Positions 22,860-34,277 of a DNA stretch of 64,000 nucleotides are shown here, piece by piece. The translations under genes and the position numbers were made by a program. The stretch is taken from assembly GCA_001466705.2 (NCBI GenBank), contig LATX02000211.1, positions 62,001 through 126,000 on the forward strand, written 5' to 3'. This DNA is from Moniliophthora roreri (lineage: Eukaryota; Basidiomycota; Agaricomycetes; Agaricales; Marasmiaceae). The notes below the pieces were generated by a model. It ran no database searches. It was given only the letters and a program-made list of their open reading frames with translations, and was not told the origin of the DNA. Position 1 is the first letter of the stretch. Each line of letters begins with the position of its first letter.

Positions 22860-24237
22860 CACAGGCCTAGCTTCGCACCATCACAGATAAGGCTAACTTA
22901 CTGCCATGTCCATTTTTTCGTATCTACCGAAATTTTCATACCTATATACTCATATAGATTCACGCATACTGGAGTCTGCCACTAACTCGACAAGCAAGGT
23001 CAGGCACCGCTGCAGGCGGCACTTGTCGAGTCAAATGATAGTGGCTAGTATTGGTTGCTTTGTTAACCGCCTTCACTTGAGCTAAATGCGGATGAGTAAA
23101 ACACCTATTGCTATGCCGATCTCTGGATCTAGTCTGATGCGGATCATATCGATAGTCTATCTTACGATAGAAATGCATGTGCCGCATCTATTTGAGGCAA
23201 CACGGAAGAAAGCCAGAAGGTTTTGTAAGGCCGTACGGGTGGAGATACCTATTTCCGAACCCGGAGTAACCCAGCCAGCACCCGTCGGTGTCAAAGCTAC
23301 TATTCCGACCATCCGCCGTTCTCGCTCTCAATTCGCTCATCTCGGGGTCACTCAGCCAGCAGATTTAGTCTATGCAGGACAATGTCTATGTGATTTTCAG
23401 TCGAATGGAGTCAGTACACTTTGGCCACTGGTATGTCTGCATCACTTACCTATGACTCATTTCTTAATTTCTCATTCTATTCAGCCAGAATTGGATTCAC
23501 CTACTTCCTCAATATTTTTCTGCTAGCACTTCTGGGCACTAACACACTTCAGGTACTCTACTTCCTAGGTTGTCAGAATGTGAATTTGGCCCAGCTCTGC
23601 CTCCGCCTGTCAGATAATCACATCAGGAGCATGGTTTCAATGCCCTGAGTCAGTGTTTTTGGAGTTATGCCATATGGTCAAGCTATGAAACGATTAAAGA
23701 GGTTGGAAAAAACTCAAAAGTGAGCATAATTCAAGGTATGCCTTCACAGATTGTTCATTTGTTAATATGGCTCATGATCTACCCACTTGGCAGTGTTATT
23801 GAATATCAACATTGTTATAATGATACAGAATCTGGATACAGCAATGAGCTTTAGCATTTAGTGCAGTGGAAATCATAAGGTGATTATGGCTCATTGGTCA
23901 TCTGTGAGTATGCATACAAATAAGAGATGTGTGATGCATTGGCTGCTCAACAGCTATTGCAACACACTTGGTGTGCTGAGATCTGGTATTGACTATAACT
24001 TATATGCTCATGTATGTAGCTTCTTGTACTGTAAGCCTGTGTAAAGTATGGATCAAGAATCTTTTTTGTGGTGATGAATGTGTATCTTAAATGACATTGA
24101 TACAATTGAGGTTGAGGAAAAGGCATTGCATCCTTGCACAGGGAAAGAGATTTCATTCATAAGAAGTATAAAATACACTTGGGAGAAAGATTGCATCTCA
24201 GGCTCTCAGAAGTGAATCATTGCTCACAGGTGAGTAC
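22860..24237. other. Region without a supported gene
   Basis: Short open frames only. 23086-23526 (plus) is open for 146 codons, but composition and lack of any domain speak against a gene. Confidence 0.45.
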
Positions 24238-24361
24238 CATCACACAAAACTGCAAAAGGTCATAACCTGTCTCCAGGGGGTTATAACCCAGGTCCCCGGT
24301 GGTTATAACCCACCAAAACCAGTCATAACCTAGTTATGACCTTCTGCAGTTTTGTGTGATG
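24238..24361. mobile_element. Small foldback element, CATCA family, copy A (124 bp)
   Basis: Ends CATCACACAAAACTGC and its inverse, flanked on both sides by AC (a possible 2 bp duplication). The inside holds repeated ggttataaccc motifs. Copy B at 56983-57147 has the same layout: CATCA ends, a poly-A run, ggttat repeats and flanking AC. Confidence 0.7.
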
Positions 24362-25384
24362 ACCTTTAGTAAGAGGATAATCAAGCAACTCAGAAACTCT
24401 CCATGCATCTAGAAACTCTCCACAACCACAAAACATGCAGTGTACACTGTCTGTACACCTTCAATCTCTGGTGATTGCAGATTCATCTGAAATACTTGTC
24501 CTAAGATTGGATCAACAAGAAATTGCTGTACACTGGAGACTTGGAGTTGGAGAAAGAGGAATATAAAACTCTCCATGCAGAAGGAGTCCAACATCTCTTG
24601 AGCTTGTCTACCAAGATAGTTCCCCTGACACCATACAAATATAATATCTTACACTATTTTCTGGTGTTTCCTGAAGAAACTGGATTAGCATAGACTGTAG
24701 ACATGCTGGGACATTCATTCAAGTAGAGTGTGCATGGTCAAAGTGTTATCAATACAGTCCTTGAGTGGATCCCCCTGTGATTTTCTACCCTCAGGGCTTC
24801 ATGCTATTTTCTATATACTTGTTCAAGTAATGCATGCTTATATCTGTTGTGCAGAAAAAACATATCAGTGTTTTATTTGTGCTCTTCCTCCCTTGAAAGA
24901 TACAGCAGTTGTTCCTTCCACCACCTAGACTGATATCACTTCTAATTGTTGGAGTATTGAATACCCCTCAATGACAATGGTGTATTGTTTACACTTCTCA
25001 CCAACCCTAGCATTTTCTGAGCCATCTCAGCCACTACCTGGCAGCACACTGGCACAAGGCTCTCAATAGCCAGTGTCAGAGTCATAGCACTGGCCTCCAC
25101 AATGACAGTCAAACAAACCAGCACTCTCATCACATGCATTCTCAACATCACTATCACCCAGCACCTGTAGTCCTTTCACTGAACTAGCAGGCATACCAGT
25201 AAGTCAGTGCATTCCATGGACCATCTCTCAATAAACCATCATCAATAACAGAGCCCAAATCCCTTAATGCATTAGCCCAACCCAAGGTGAAAAACATAAG
25301 GTGCCAAGAAAAGCCTGGATCTGCTGAAACCTGAGGCATGAGGCTCCTTATATCTAGGATGAAATAGTGTAATGTTTCTTCTGT
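24362..25384. other. Region without a supported gene
   Basis: I see no gene, RNA or element boundary here. Composition resembles the gene-poor 36-47 kb zone. Confidence 0.4.
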
Positions 25385-26630
25385 CCCAGGTAAGCATTGA
25401 CACTTCCGTCTACGGTAGATGTAGATAATAAACCCATTAGGGTCGAACAGGCCACAGCTCTGGTCGTGCTTGACGCAGTGGTCGTAACTGTACGAATGCT
25501 AGACGGCTTCATTTTGTGCAGGAAGGTCTGTTATATTGCTGTTTGTGCGCTCGAAGTGATCAATTCCGTCTACTAACACTTGGCAAATTTGTCGGTCAAA
25601 GATTGCAGAGTGTGAGGATATTAGGAGGGATCTACCGCCTTGAGACAGGTTCTCGCTACGAGCGGCGTTGTTGTTAGCAAGGGCATAAGGCTCGTGGTAC
25701 ACACTTGGATCCCGAGAAAGACGGGTCAGATCAAATATATTCCGGATCTGATCCCGAAGTGAGAGATGCTCGATCAGGGCCCGTCAAAGGGTTATCGACA
25801 CATACTAGATTCACTGGACTCACTGCTGTGTCTCATTGACGGCAGTGGGCACGGAAGGATAATCCTTCGATCATCAGGACCCAGGTAGCGACGCTTGTCC
25901 AATGAATATCAATTTGTTCGCAAGTATCAGGCAAAAATCCTGACATGGGTCACTCTAAAAAGAAATTCCAGAGACCGCTGCGCTGCAGGAAGGTAACGGT
26001 CACTTGCTATTGGGTTAGGGTCGGTAGAGTTGGCCAACATTGTAAAGAACCTGAAATATCTGAGACTGAGCACCGCACCTTCGAAGAAGTTGAAACTCTG
26101 GCCTACAAGAAGAATAGTCTGAAAAGCATGAGACGTGCAAAATTTGGACTAGTACTCATGGTCGGGAACTCACGCACCCCGCACATACCGATGGTGCCAC
26201 TGTCAGCCGAGACACTCCACGAAAATTTGGTCAGCCACCATGACCCAAAAAGGACCTTGCTCGGTTGGAAAGTAGTCCCTGTCACTTGGATACCACCCAC
26301 AGATGCAGCACGGCATTGAGGCATCGCAGTGAAGTTTTTTGTAGTCATGTTTCCTAGATTGATGGTATATTGGTTCGCCGTCACCCAGCAATCTGTCCCA
26401 ATCCTCTGGAACTGAGAATAACCGTCCCTGAGAATCCTAAGTCCAAAGCAGCATCGACGGCATTAAAACGATCCTGATATTGCTGTAGGACAGTGTAGTT
26501 CTGGCAAGATGTTCTTCACTGTCGGCAGAAGCGGAGTGGAGACGTTATCGAGTACCCAGCACGTAGGTCGAAATAACTGCCCTATGACGGAATTTAAGAA
26601 AAGGACATATCCAAGGACGGAGAGGAACAT
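25385..26630 (-). pseudogene. Decayed second copy of the GH76-like membrane gene
   Basis: Exon 1 (26556-26630, MFLSVLGYVLFLNSVIGQL...PTCW) has exactly the 75 nt length and splice position of exon 1 in the gene at 19462-21840. Further matches in order are TANQYTINLGNMTTKNF (about 26330-26385), a GTTFQ exon end, a remnant of the microexon region (CTATTCTTCTT near 26110), QVLVDGIDHFERT (about 25550) and a last trace of the membrane-proximal basic patch, FIIYIYRRRK (about 25405-25435). Exons 2-4 are missing or scrambled, and phases no longer join. It once covered the whole gene including the membrane segment and is now dead. Confidence 0.8.
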
Positions 26631-26639
26631 TGACAATGC

Positions 26640-28226
26640 AAAGAAAGCTCAGGTGTTGATATCTCTCGTTTGGGTTTACAAGCACGCGTGGGAGGTAAAA
26701 GGAGGATGAAGAGACGTACCTTAAATGATAATAGAACATCTACTCCATTGAATTGAATCTCGCCTTCTCGAAGTGGCGATGATATTTTCTCCATCAGACC
26801 ATGCGATGATTCTGTCTTTCACAGCCCGAGAACATCAATGATCGCAACCAGTAAGCGACGGATATCTATAATTGTTCACTGTGACAGGTACGATGTTCAC
26901 GTCAAAACACTTAGTTGAGTTGCATACTTGCAACGCCTTGACGAGATGCTTAGAGGTGCACAAAGGTAATTGCTGTATTCAGATGATTTCAGTATTTCAT
27001 AGAAACAGAAAAGACTCATCAGATACCTCCCTACAAGAAATTTGGAGCGCTTCATGAACGGGAAAGGAAGGTCACCCGCCGCTGATGTACTACTCAGTAC
27101 ACCGACGTGTAGAGGATAGAATGGTGGAGACTCATGAAACAATATTGAGATTTTTAGATATAAAGCTGTAGCCCATACCGAAAATGATTCATTATCAGGA
27201 GAAATACGTACAGCTTCAGTGGATACGCTCAGTCAGGCCGGGCATTTATGGACGCTCCTAGAGGTTACTGCCAGCAATTCATTTATTTCCTTACGTGTCC
27301 TCTCGATTGACCTCAGCAAATCTGAGGTGCTTTTATTGAGATCATTGAGTGGTACTTTCTGATAATTAAAGTCGCGCACGCACCTCTCCGCAATTTTGCA
27401 TCTGATTCTCAGGCCTGCGCTGTGATGCCCTAAAGGCCGGAATTGTGGGTTGGACACGAATTGATGATCAGAGTTGCCAAAGGTATGTATAACGCCGTCT
27501 GATATGACAGAAATGGTCAAGTTGAATCTGTGATTGAGATATTGACATCATGAGCGTTAGAGAGAACGAGCAGACCAAGCAGAGCTCCGACAAGTACTGG
27601 TTCATGGACCGCAACCTTCCCACGCCACTCAGACTGCTGGATGCAAACAGCCGCGTTTATTATCTGAGTTCGTACGTGCTTCTCGGCAATTCAGGAATGG
27701 GGCATCGGGAAAAGAATCCAGGCCCACTTTCTTCATCAACTGGTTCACTACTTACCCATCTACTTTCGACCTCCTGAAGCCATATCATCAAATTAGAGAT
27801 CTTGACCGTGCGTGAGGCACTCGACGACTCGGCCGGCGGAACGCCGGACGAACGGCGATAATACAATGTGCACGTGAGGGGAGCGATGCCGTCATAACAG
27901 CGTTTCTCACCCGAGTTCGGCTTCCCGAGTTTGCCCAGACCGACGTCCGCTTTGCCTCATTTTGAGCGCAGGGATCCTGGACCTGCTCCGCCTGCGTTTA
28001 CATACCTTTCTTCCGCTTATTTTCGAAATTTACAACCAAAATCCCTTCACGGAACGGACGTCGGCCTGGAAGCCGAACGAGCCTCAAGTTATCTTTCCAC
28101 GACTCACAAGTGTACTCATAGCACGTGTTACAGTATTCTCTGCGGCAGATATAATTTACCTTTGTTCCACAACACTTCTTACACCGGTCCTTGCGTACGT
28201 CATCAGCTTTTCTTCTCATAACCACC
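26640..28226. other. Region without a supported gene
   Basis: A minus-strand frame at 27233-27520 (95 codons, beginning MTISVISDGVIHTFGNSDHQ) looks somewhat gene-like but has no recognisable domain and no clear partner exons. The rest is 5' flank of the SDR gene. Confidence 0.4.
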
Positions 28227-29402
28227 ATGTCTTCGCCATCGATCTCCCCATACGCAGGGACTGGAGTTGCGCTTGTTACAGGAAGTGCACAAGGAATCGG
28301 AAAAGCAATTGCGCTTCGTCTTGCGAAAGATGGGTTTGACATTGCTCTCAACGATATTCCCTCGAAACACAGTCAATTGCAAGATATCGAAAAGGAGATC
28401 AAGAAAGATTTTGGAAGGAAGACGTTCATTGTAACAGCTGATGTTTCTAGCGATGGGGAAGTGAAGAGCATGGTGGACAAGGTTGTTGAAGCATTAGGCG
28501 GATTGGATGTGGTGAGTTTTCAGCCAGCCTAAGTAGTATTCTATTACTGATTCGAAGATTATCTCAAGATGGTAGCGAATGCGGGGGTATGTCCGGTAGC
28601 TCCCATGGTGGAGAGTATGCTGTTTGTACTTTCTTTTGTATTCCTTCTCTCAAATCTTCGGATTTCTCAGCATCAGCCGAAACTTGGGAGCGCACCTTTG
28701 CTATAAACTCCCGCGGGACCTTCCTCTGCTACAAGTACGCCGCAATTCAGATGATCAAACAAGGTCGTGGCGGGCGCATTATTGGCGCGTGTTCTTCAGC
28801 TGGGAAACAGGGAAGACCCAACTCGATGGCTTATAGTGCGACGAAATTTGCTGTGAGAGGGATGACGCAGAGTGCGGCTTGGGAGGTAACCAAGTATGGG
28901 ATTACGGTGAATGCTTATGCTCCTGGTACGTTATACTCTCTTTTCGCGTGCTCTATCAAGTTTACTGTCAGGGTAGGACCTATTGAGACTGATATGGGTA
29001 TGATCTTAGCCTTCGAACACTTTACAGTTTGCTCATATTCAGGATTTAGCTCGAGAACTACTTGAAGAACAAAACAAGATCAATCCGTTATTCACTCGAG
29101 ACAAGGTAAGTATCTTCTATGTTCCTTTGCTTTCGTAAAGAGGGCTAATAGTCCATAAAGTGGACCGACAACCCATCTGGGAGGTTCGGACAGCCAGAGG
29201 AAGTAGCCGCCTTAGTCTCATTCATTGCCTCGAAAGACTCGAGTTACGTTACCGGTAAGTGTTTCCCTCCGACTGTTTATCCTGCGTTGAGCTCACAGCC
29301 AAATAGGACAATCTGTGGGTATAACTCGACACTGGCTTAGCAACCTTGCTCACACCCCAGCTTTGATAGATGAGTGTCAACGGTGGAAGGTACTTCGATT
29401 AA
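28227..29402 (+). CDS. Short-chain dehydrogenase/reductase (acetoin/diacetyl reductase-like)
   Basis: Eight exons keep phase: 28227-28511, 28569-28614, 28671-28925, 28977-28997, 29050-29105, 29161-29254, 29307-29314 and 29370-29402. They give 265 residues, the usual size of a classical SDR. The Rossmann cofactor loop TGSAQGIG is at residues 14-21, NAG near 100, the catalytic serine in CSSAG, and the active-site YSATK follows about 13 residues later. The end MSVNGGRYFD is typical. It should be a soluble NAD(P)H-dependent oxidoreductase. The closest type I can recall is the acetoin/diacetyl reductase group, but SDR substrates cannot be read from sequence. Exon 7 is only 8 nt. No pathway neighbour is visible. 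Confidence 0.93.
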
Positions 29403-29542
29403 CTTCATCAAATATAAACAATATGTATTTCGAGATACGGCCAGTGAATAGGAGAAAGATTGCTGGCTAATAAAGGATATACGAGATCTGAAGTTCAAGC
29501 CTTAGGCCTCGGTGATGTGTATTGGATTCAGCTGCAGACTTT

Positions 29543-29908
29543 CTAACCCTTCCCGTCTTTCTCTCGTGAATCCGCGTAGGGAGGTGGTAATTCTTGGACA
29601 CAGTTTCCAGTAAATGGAGTAGGGCTCCAGGCTAGGGGGTTGCCTTTGATGATGCGATTGACGGCCTGAATTCGAGTGCCGGTTATTAAATTCAGACTGG
29701 TACTTTGACCATTCCTTGCGAACAAGTCATTTTTTGAATCTTGTTGATAGATATCGATCTGGACGGAACGATTTGCAACGACGGCTAGAGGGATATTTGC
29801 ATCTATCTCCCAAGTCACATCGTCTTTCCTACTCCCATACGCCACTTTCTTTTTCGAAATTGACCAGGCTTTGATTTTTGTTCCCAAGCACGCAAAAGTG
29901 GCACACAA
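29543..29908 (-). pseudogene. Truncated relative of the surface protein at 30666-32072
   Basis: An open stretch whose end, VQELPPPYADSREKDGKG, is nearly the tail of the neighbouring gene (VQELPPPYADAREMEGEN). Its middle (VTWEIDANIPLAVVANRSVQ) resembles one of the extracellular repeat domains (ELKWTAVHAAG in the neighbour). Membrane segment and signal peptide are absent, and upstream lies the 29955-30716 element. It is probably a broken tandem copy. Confidence 0.6.
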
Positions 29909-29954
29909 TTCAAATTAGTTCATCTCTTCGACTTTGAAGGTACGACGTGAGGTA

Positions 29955-30716
29955 CATCAGTGAAATGGACACCTAAATATATTGGAATAAAATGAGTGAA
30001 ATACATTATAATGGCCAAAATACATTATAATCATTATGGTGTATTTTAATGTAATATAATTGTTGTTCCTTTATTTTAATGGATTAAAATGAAGCAAAAT
30101 GGTCATAATGTATTCTGGCTATTATAATGTATTTCGGCTATTATAATGTATTTCAGCCATTATAATGCATCGGCCCCACCTGGGGGTCAGGGACAAAAAG
30201 AAATAATATTTATTTGTTGCAACCCCTGTGAGTTGAACCCTTGACCTCAAGGTGAATTAGTCAGCAACCTCGGCAGCCACGGGGTGCTCAAGACCACTGT
30301 ACCACAGTGCCATATACTTACTGCCACACATAGTGCAATATATCCCCTTACTCAAAAGACCTATCTCCACCCCCTTGCTGTTTCTATTGATCAAATCCCC
30401 AACCAAAAGCTTCCCTTCATTTTATAGAGTCCTCTCCCTGTCCTCTGGAAGGCATAAAAATGCACTGTTTTGATTGCCTCTGTTACAATCTATTTTACTA
30501 CATTATAATAACTCTGTCTCATTTTATTGCATTTTAATGTACTATAATAATACCATCCCATTTTATTGTATTTTAATAGATTATAATAACACCAGTCTCA
30601 TTTTAATGCATTTTAATGTATTGTAATAGCATTGCTTGATTTTAATCTATTACAATGGACTAAAATCAGCAAAATACATTATAATTTATTATATTTAGGT
30701 GTCCATTTTGCTGATG
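29955..30716. mobile_element. Inverted-repeat element, CATCAG ends, 762 bp
   Basis: The left end CATCAGTGAAATGGAC, continuing through ACCTAAATATA, returns inverted at the right end with one or two changes. TA flanks both sides (29953-29954 and 30717-30718), as in TA-inserting Tc1/mariner-like elements. The arms are very AT-rich with many repeats of cattataatg. The interior (30226-30312) carries a tRNA-like A box and B box on the minus strand. No transposase frame is present. Confidence 0.75.
30228..30312 (-). other. tRNA-like promoter segment inside the 762 bp element
   Basis: Read on the minus strand: ggcactgtggtacagtggtc (A-box-like) and, about 50 nt on, gggttcaactc (B-box-like). The stretch could have been a tRNA or a tRNA-derived SINE head, but the acceptor ends do not pair well, so I do not call a gene. 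Confidence 0.4.
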
Positions 30717-32072
30717 TACATTAGGTTGTTCCACAGGGCTCCGTGACTCATTTTCCCCCTCCATCTCCCTCGCATCCGCATACGGCGGCGGCAGCTCCTG
30801 AACACGACTCGGCCCGCCATCTCGGTGTTGAACGATAACAGTCCCAGGTTCGCTCTCGCTTGAATTCTCGTTTGGTACTGGTTCTCCCCGCGTTTTGCGA
30901 CCCCACAACGAATTATCAAAGAACGGATCGATAGTCCTCGTGGTGGAAATTGCGCCTCTTCGTCGACGTGGCCTGTAGTACCAGAAGTACCATGCATGGC
31001 CAATTGCAAGAACGACGAACACTCCAACGACAACTCCTATAATTATTGGGCGACGCGATTTCGGCTGTGTAACGGGAGGATCAAGCTCGGAAGCTTTACC
31101 CGAGCTGCTAACCAATCCAACACAATCCACGTTGTACGATCCAAGGGGGGTCATTGAAGGCGTGCCACGCGCATAACGTCCGGTACTATCTCCCTGGAGG
31201 TAAGTGCGTGCTGCATTCTATGATGGGATGGATGATTTTACCTATCGCTTACAGCGGCTGGTGTGAAGAGCATATGGTCAGGAACGGCAACACTGAAAGG
31301 AATCATCAACATACCAGCAAACAATGTTCCGGGGTTTCCTCGGTTGATAAACGTGAACGCATCATCATCCTTCCCCATGGTCACATTCGTTACCACCGCG
31401 CTGTTAAGCTGAAGAAGAGTTAGATTATACGGCTTGACTCCTCCCTTGATTCGCAGTCCCCACGGTTCGCAAGTATCAGCGACACTCGTAACATTTGCGG
31501 AAACCGTAAAGTCGGATGAGTCTGGAATTTGGGGGAGGCAATCCGAGTTTCCGGCTACAGACAGTGTTAGTCCTTCAATCAGCGGCGAGAAGGAGGTCGA
31601 CTAACCTTCTACGAAGTAAACAAACGATGGAATCCCGCCCGTGTTTCCCTCCGAATCGGCTAAACTCAGTATGAGTTTGCTCCCTACCAACGGAACGTGC
31701 ACGGTTCAGCTCGGATTACGTTTAGAAGACACGATAACGTACCAGCGGCGTGCACCGCCGTCCACTTTAGTTCGCTCCTATTCGTACCCAAAAGACTAAT
31801 CCTCGGTGTACCACCCAGCTCGTACGAGATCATATAATATGGAGGAACGCCAGCTTTAGTAGGATCACTAGCCTGCATAGTGACAGATTGAGTCGAACAT
31901 GATTCGAATGAGGGACTATTCTGCTCGTAATCAGAAGTGATATTTAGTAATGGAGCGGGTTAGAGCTTACTGTGGGCCCAAGGCTCCAATCGAGTCTTAG
32001 ACTCTTCTGACATTTGGCGGGAGTGACAGAGAGGATGATCAAGAATAATGAAAGGGCAGAGAACGATCGCAT
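30666..32072 (-). CDS. Single-pass surface protein with two extracellular repeat domains
   Basis: Six exons keep phase: 31971-32072, 31743-31920, 31606-31683, 31315-31554, 31253-31257 (5 nt) and 30666-31193, giving 376 residues. A signal peptide (residues 1-22, ending PAKC) precedes two domains of a type common in Agaricomycete surface proteins: a CSTQSVTM start, then PPYYMISYELGG and LKWTAVHAAG; the second has CEPWGLRIKGGVKPYNLTLL and FTFINRGNPGTLF. A membrane helix (about 250-272, IIIGVVVGVFVVLAIGHAW) with RPRRRRG and a proline-rich tail (VQELPPPYAD) follows. The last 17 codons or so, including the stop, lie inside the 29955-30716 element, so the natural C-terminus has been replaced. Function unknown; a binding or sensing role is a guess. 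Confidence 0.78.
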
Positions 32073-32431
32073 CTCGGGAGAATGGGGAGGAAGTCAATGC
32101 ATGATGGGCATCAGTTTATGAGTCCTTGATTGATATAGTTGTGGTAATGAGGACCGGGAATTACCGGTCCATTGAAACGAAACACAGCATAGGGCTCCAA
32201 AGTGTTTCGATATGACAGGTTCAGGTTCGTTATCATTGTTTGCTCCGAATAGTAACCCGAGAGGCATCACCATTAGATTGCAGTAAACAGTGCAAAAAAA
32301 AAAGGCGAGGGGAAATTGAAGAGCACAACGAACATGAGAGTAAGATACAAAACACATTAGCGCTCATCTCAATTAATTTCCCGCAACATTACCACCATTT
32401 CTATTGCAAAAAACAAATTTTAATCTTTATC

Positions 32432-32527
32432 GTGCCCGTAACTCAGTGGTAGAGTGTGAGATTGCAATCAGATGTAGAAATATCACAATCAATCTCGAAG
32501 CCGCGTGTTCGAACCACGCCGGGCACT
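32432..32527 (+). tRNA. tRNA-Cys(GCA), with intron
   Basis: The 5' acceptor GTGCCCG pairs with CGGGCAC, and the T73 discriminator is the one expected for eukaryotic tRNA-Cys. D arm ACTCAGTGGTAGAGT. Anticodon loop TTGCAA with GCA at 34-36, interrupted by an intron of about 24 nt. T arm GCGTGTTCGAACCACGC. Other copies at 50192, 53289 and 55045 have the same exons and unrelated introns. Confidence 0.9.
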
Positions 32528-32860
32528 TGGTGAATGTTTGTTGAATTTTTATCATCAGCTAAATTCACTTGAAATTCACCCAAAGGAATGTGCACGCCTA
32601 TTGCCTCAACCTAGTGGCAGAGGAAGCGAATTGAATACGTGTCATTTTCGTGTACAGCTCACAGTCGGTACACGGATATCACCACCCGTAACTCAATGGT
32701 AGGGAATGCGAACAGTGTAGAGAAACCGACCCATTCGGGCACAATCGCCAGGAAAGGAGTGCCATAGTTCTATGCTCTAGACTACGCGGATCAAGGATGA
32801 GTACCATTCAAATCCCTCTGGACATTACCGATTATATCAGAATAAAGCGACAAAACCATT

Positions 32861-32942
32861 GTGCCTGTAACTCGGTGGTAGAGTACATTACTGTGAATTA
32901 TATTTGGTGTTCGCAGACGCGTGTTCGAATCACGCTAGGCAC
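32861..32942 (+). pseudogene. tRNA-Cys-derived tRNA-like locus
   Basis: GTGCCTG and TAGGCAC still pair (one G-U), and the T arm GCGTGTTCGAATCACGC is intact. The anticodon stem is lost. Likely an early derivative of the tRNA-Cys gene 430 bp upstream. Confidence 0.6.
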
Positions 32943-33338
32943 TTTAGGTCTTCGTCTTCAAACAACCTTTTTTGTGGCCATAATAACAGTCAGCGGTACT
33001 TACATGCATCGTACAAATGCACGTTCTGCTCGGACCTTCCACAACTTCCTTTATTTTTTTCGCTCTTTTCCGTGCGTGTAGGGGATGAACCCCAATGGTA
33101 GTCTGCCCTATCGTCCATCCAAACCATATGCGAATGAAAAGGGTTGCATATTAGTTGCACAGACGCATTCCAGGTACTTGGTCATCGACCCAAAGGGCTC
33201 TCTCCTCTCTCGGTAGCTGTACCTGTAATTCAGTGTTGACTAAATGTTTGCACAAACGCGTCTACCACTCACGCCGAGGTACTTTGTTGGAGCTACACAC
33301 AACTACGACTCACCACATACAAAAAATGACCGTAGCGA

Positions 33339-33439
33339 GTACCTGTAACTCAGTAGTAGAGATTGCGATATATATCAATGAGTGTAAGATGCAATTTGTC
33401 ATTTTCGCAGGGACGCGTGTTCGATTCACGCCAGGTTTA
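33339..33439 (+). pseudogene. tRNA-like locus in the array
   Basis: Anticodon-stem halves TGCGA and TCGCA pair over five bases around a roughly 50 nt insert. T arm GCGTGTTCGATTCACGC is good. The 3' acceptor has decayed to CAGGTTT. Confidence 0.5.
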
Positions 33440-33751
33440 TAGATGGTTGTGCTTTTCCCTTTTTGCAATGCATGAGCCCTACAACATATTAACAGTAAGC
33501 AAAATATGTTTCCCTGTAACCCAGTAGTAGAGGTATCTGGGGTCACTTTGTCAACACACGCTGTTGCCTTCCTACACAAAAGTCAATCACCCGGTGATGC
33601 TCCTAACAAATTTGGGCTGAAGCACCAGATAAACTGTACAATGGTAGAATTATATGCGTACCTCACGCTAGGTCCTTTAGTCTTTAGCCTTGGTTTCATT
33701 ACCTTTATTTTTTTGGCAAATGGAAAAGCAAGTGTTTCGTATTTATTGACC

Positions 33752-33840
33752 GTACCTGTAACTCAGTGGTAGAGTATGCAATCAATGTGGGCGTTGGGAG
33801 TTGAGTTCGCACAAACGCGTGTTCGAATCACGTCAGGTAC
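33752..33840 (+). tRNA. tRNA-like locus, acceptor stem fully paired, identity unknown
   Basis: GTACCTG pairs with CAGGTAC over all seven positions. The D arm ACTCAGTGGTAGAGT is identical to tRNA-Cys, and the T arm is GCGTGTTCGAATCACGT. The anticodon half-stem has one change here (TGCAA), while the duplicate at 48447-48535 has TGCGA/TCGCA. No loop with U33 and a normal anticodon can be drawn, so it may not be charged. Both internal promoter boxes look usable. Confidence 0.45.
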
Positions 33841-33933
33841 ATGAGGCTTGATACTTCTGGCATTCTTTTTGCTAGGATAGAAAAAATCCAAGTCACCGAG
33901 ACTAAGCGCTTTATCATATCTTCCGGGGTTACC

Positions 33934-34027
33934 ATACCTGTAACTCGCTGGTAGAGTATGCGTACAAAATTGTCACCCAGGGTACAACCTCCTTCGCAAC
34001 GACGCGCGTTTGATTCACATCAGGTAC
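33934..34027 (+). pseudogene. tRNA-like locus in the array
   Basis: ATACCTG and CAGGTAC frame a D arm with one change (ctcgctggtagag) and a degraded T arm (gcgcgtttgattcacatc). Confidence 0.45.
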
Positions 34028-34188
34028 AGTAGCAACTAGCTTCGACTCTTTTTTTCTTTTTTGTCTGCAAGTTCAATGCCTTGGTAGGCCACTGTCCAAG
34101 AACATTGCGGTACCTGGTAACTCAGCAGTAGCGGTAACCTCTGATTGAAACAATTCGACTCACTGACGCGTAATGGCTTTGGCTAATT

Positions 34189-34277
34189 GTACCTGTAACT
34201 CAGCGGTAGGGTGTGCGATCAATCTGCCCATTCTGGTCTTTGTTCGCAACGAAGCGTGTTCAAATTACGTCAGGTAA
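34189..34277 (+). pseudogene. tRNA-like locus in the array
   Basis: GTACCTG against CAGGTAA (six of seven pair). TGCGA/TCGCA anticodon stem is intact. The T loop is changed to TTCAAAT. Its duplicate lies at 48893-48992. Confidence 0.45.
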
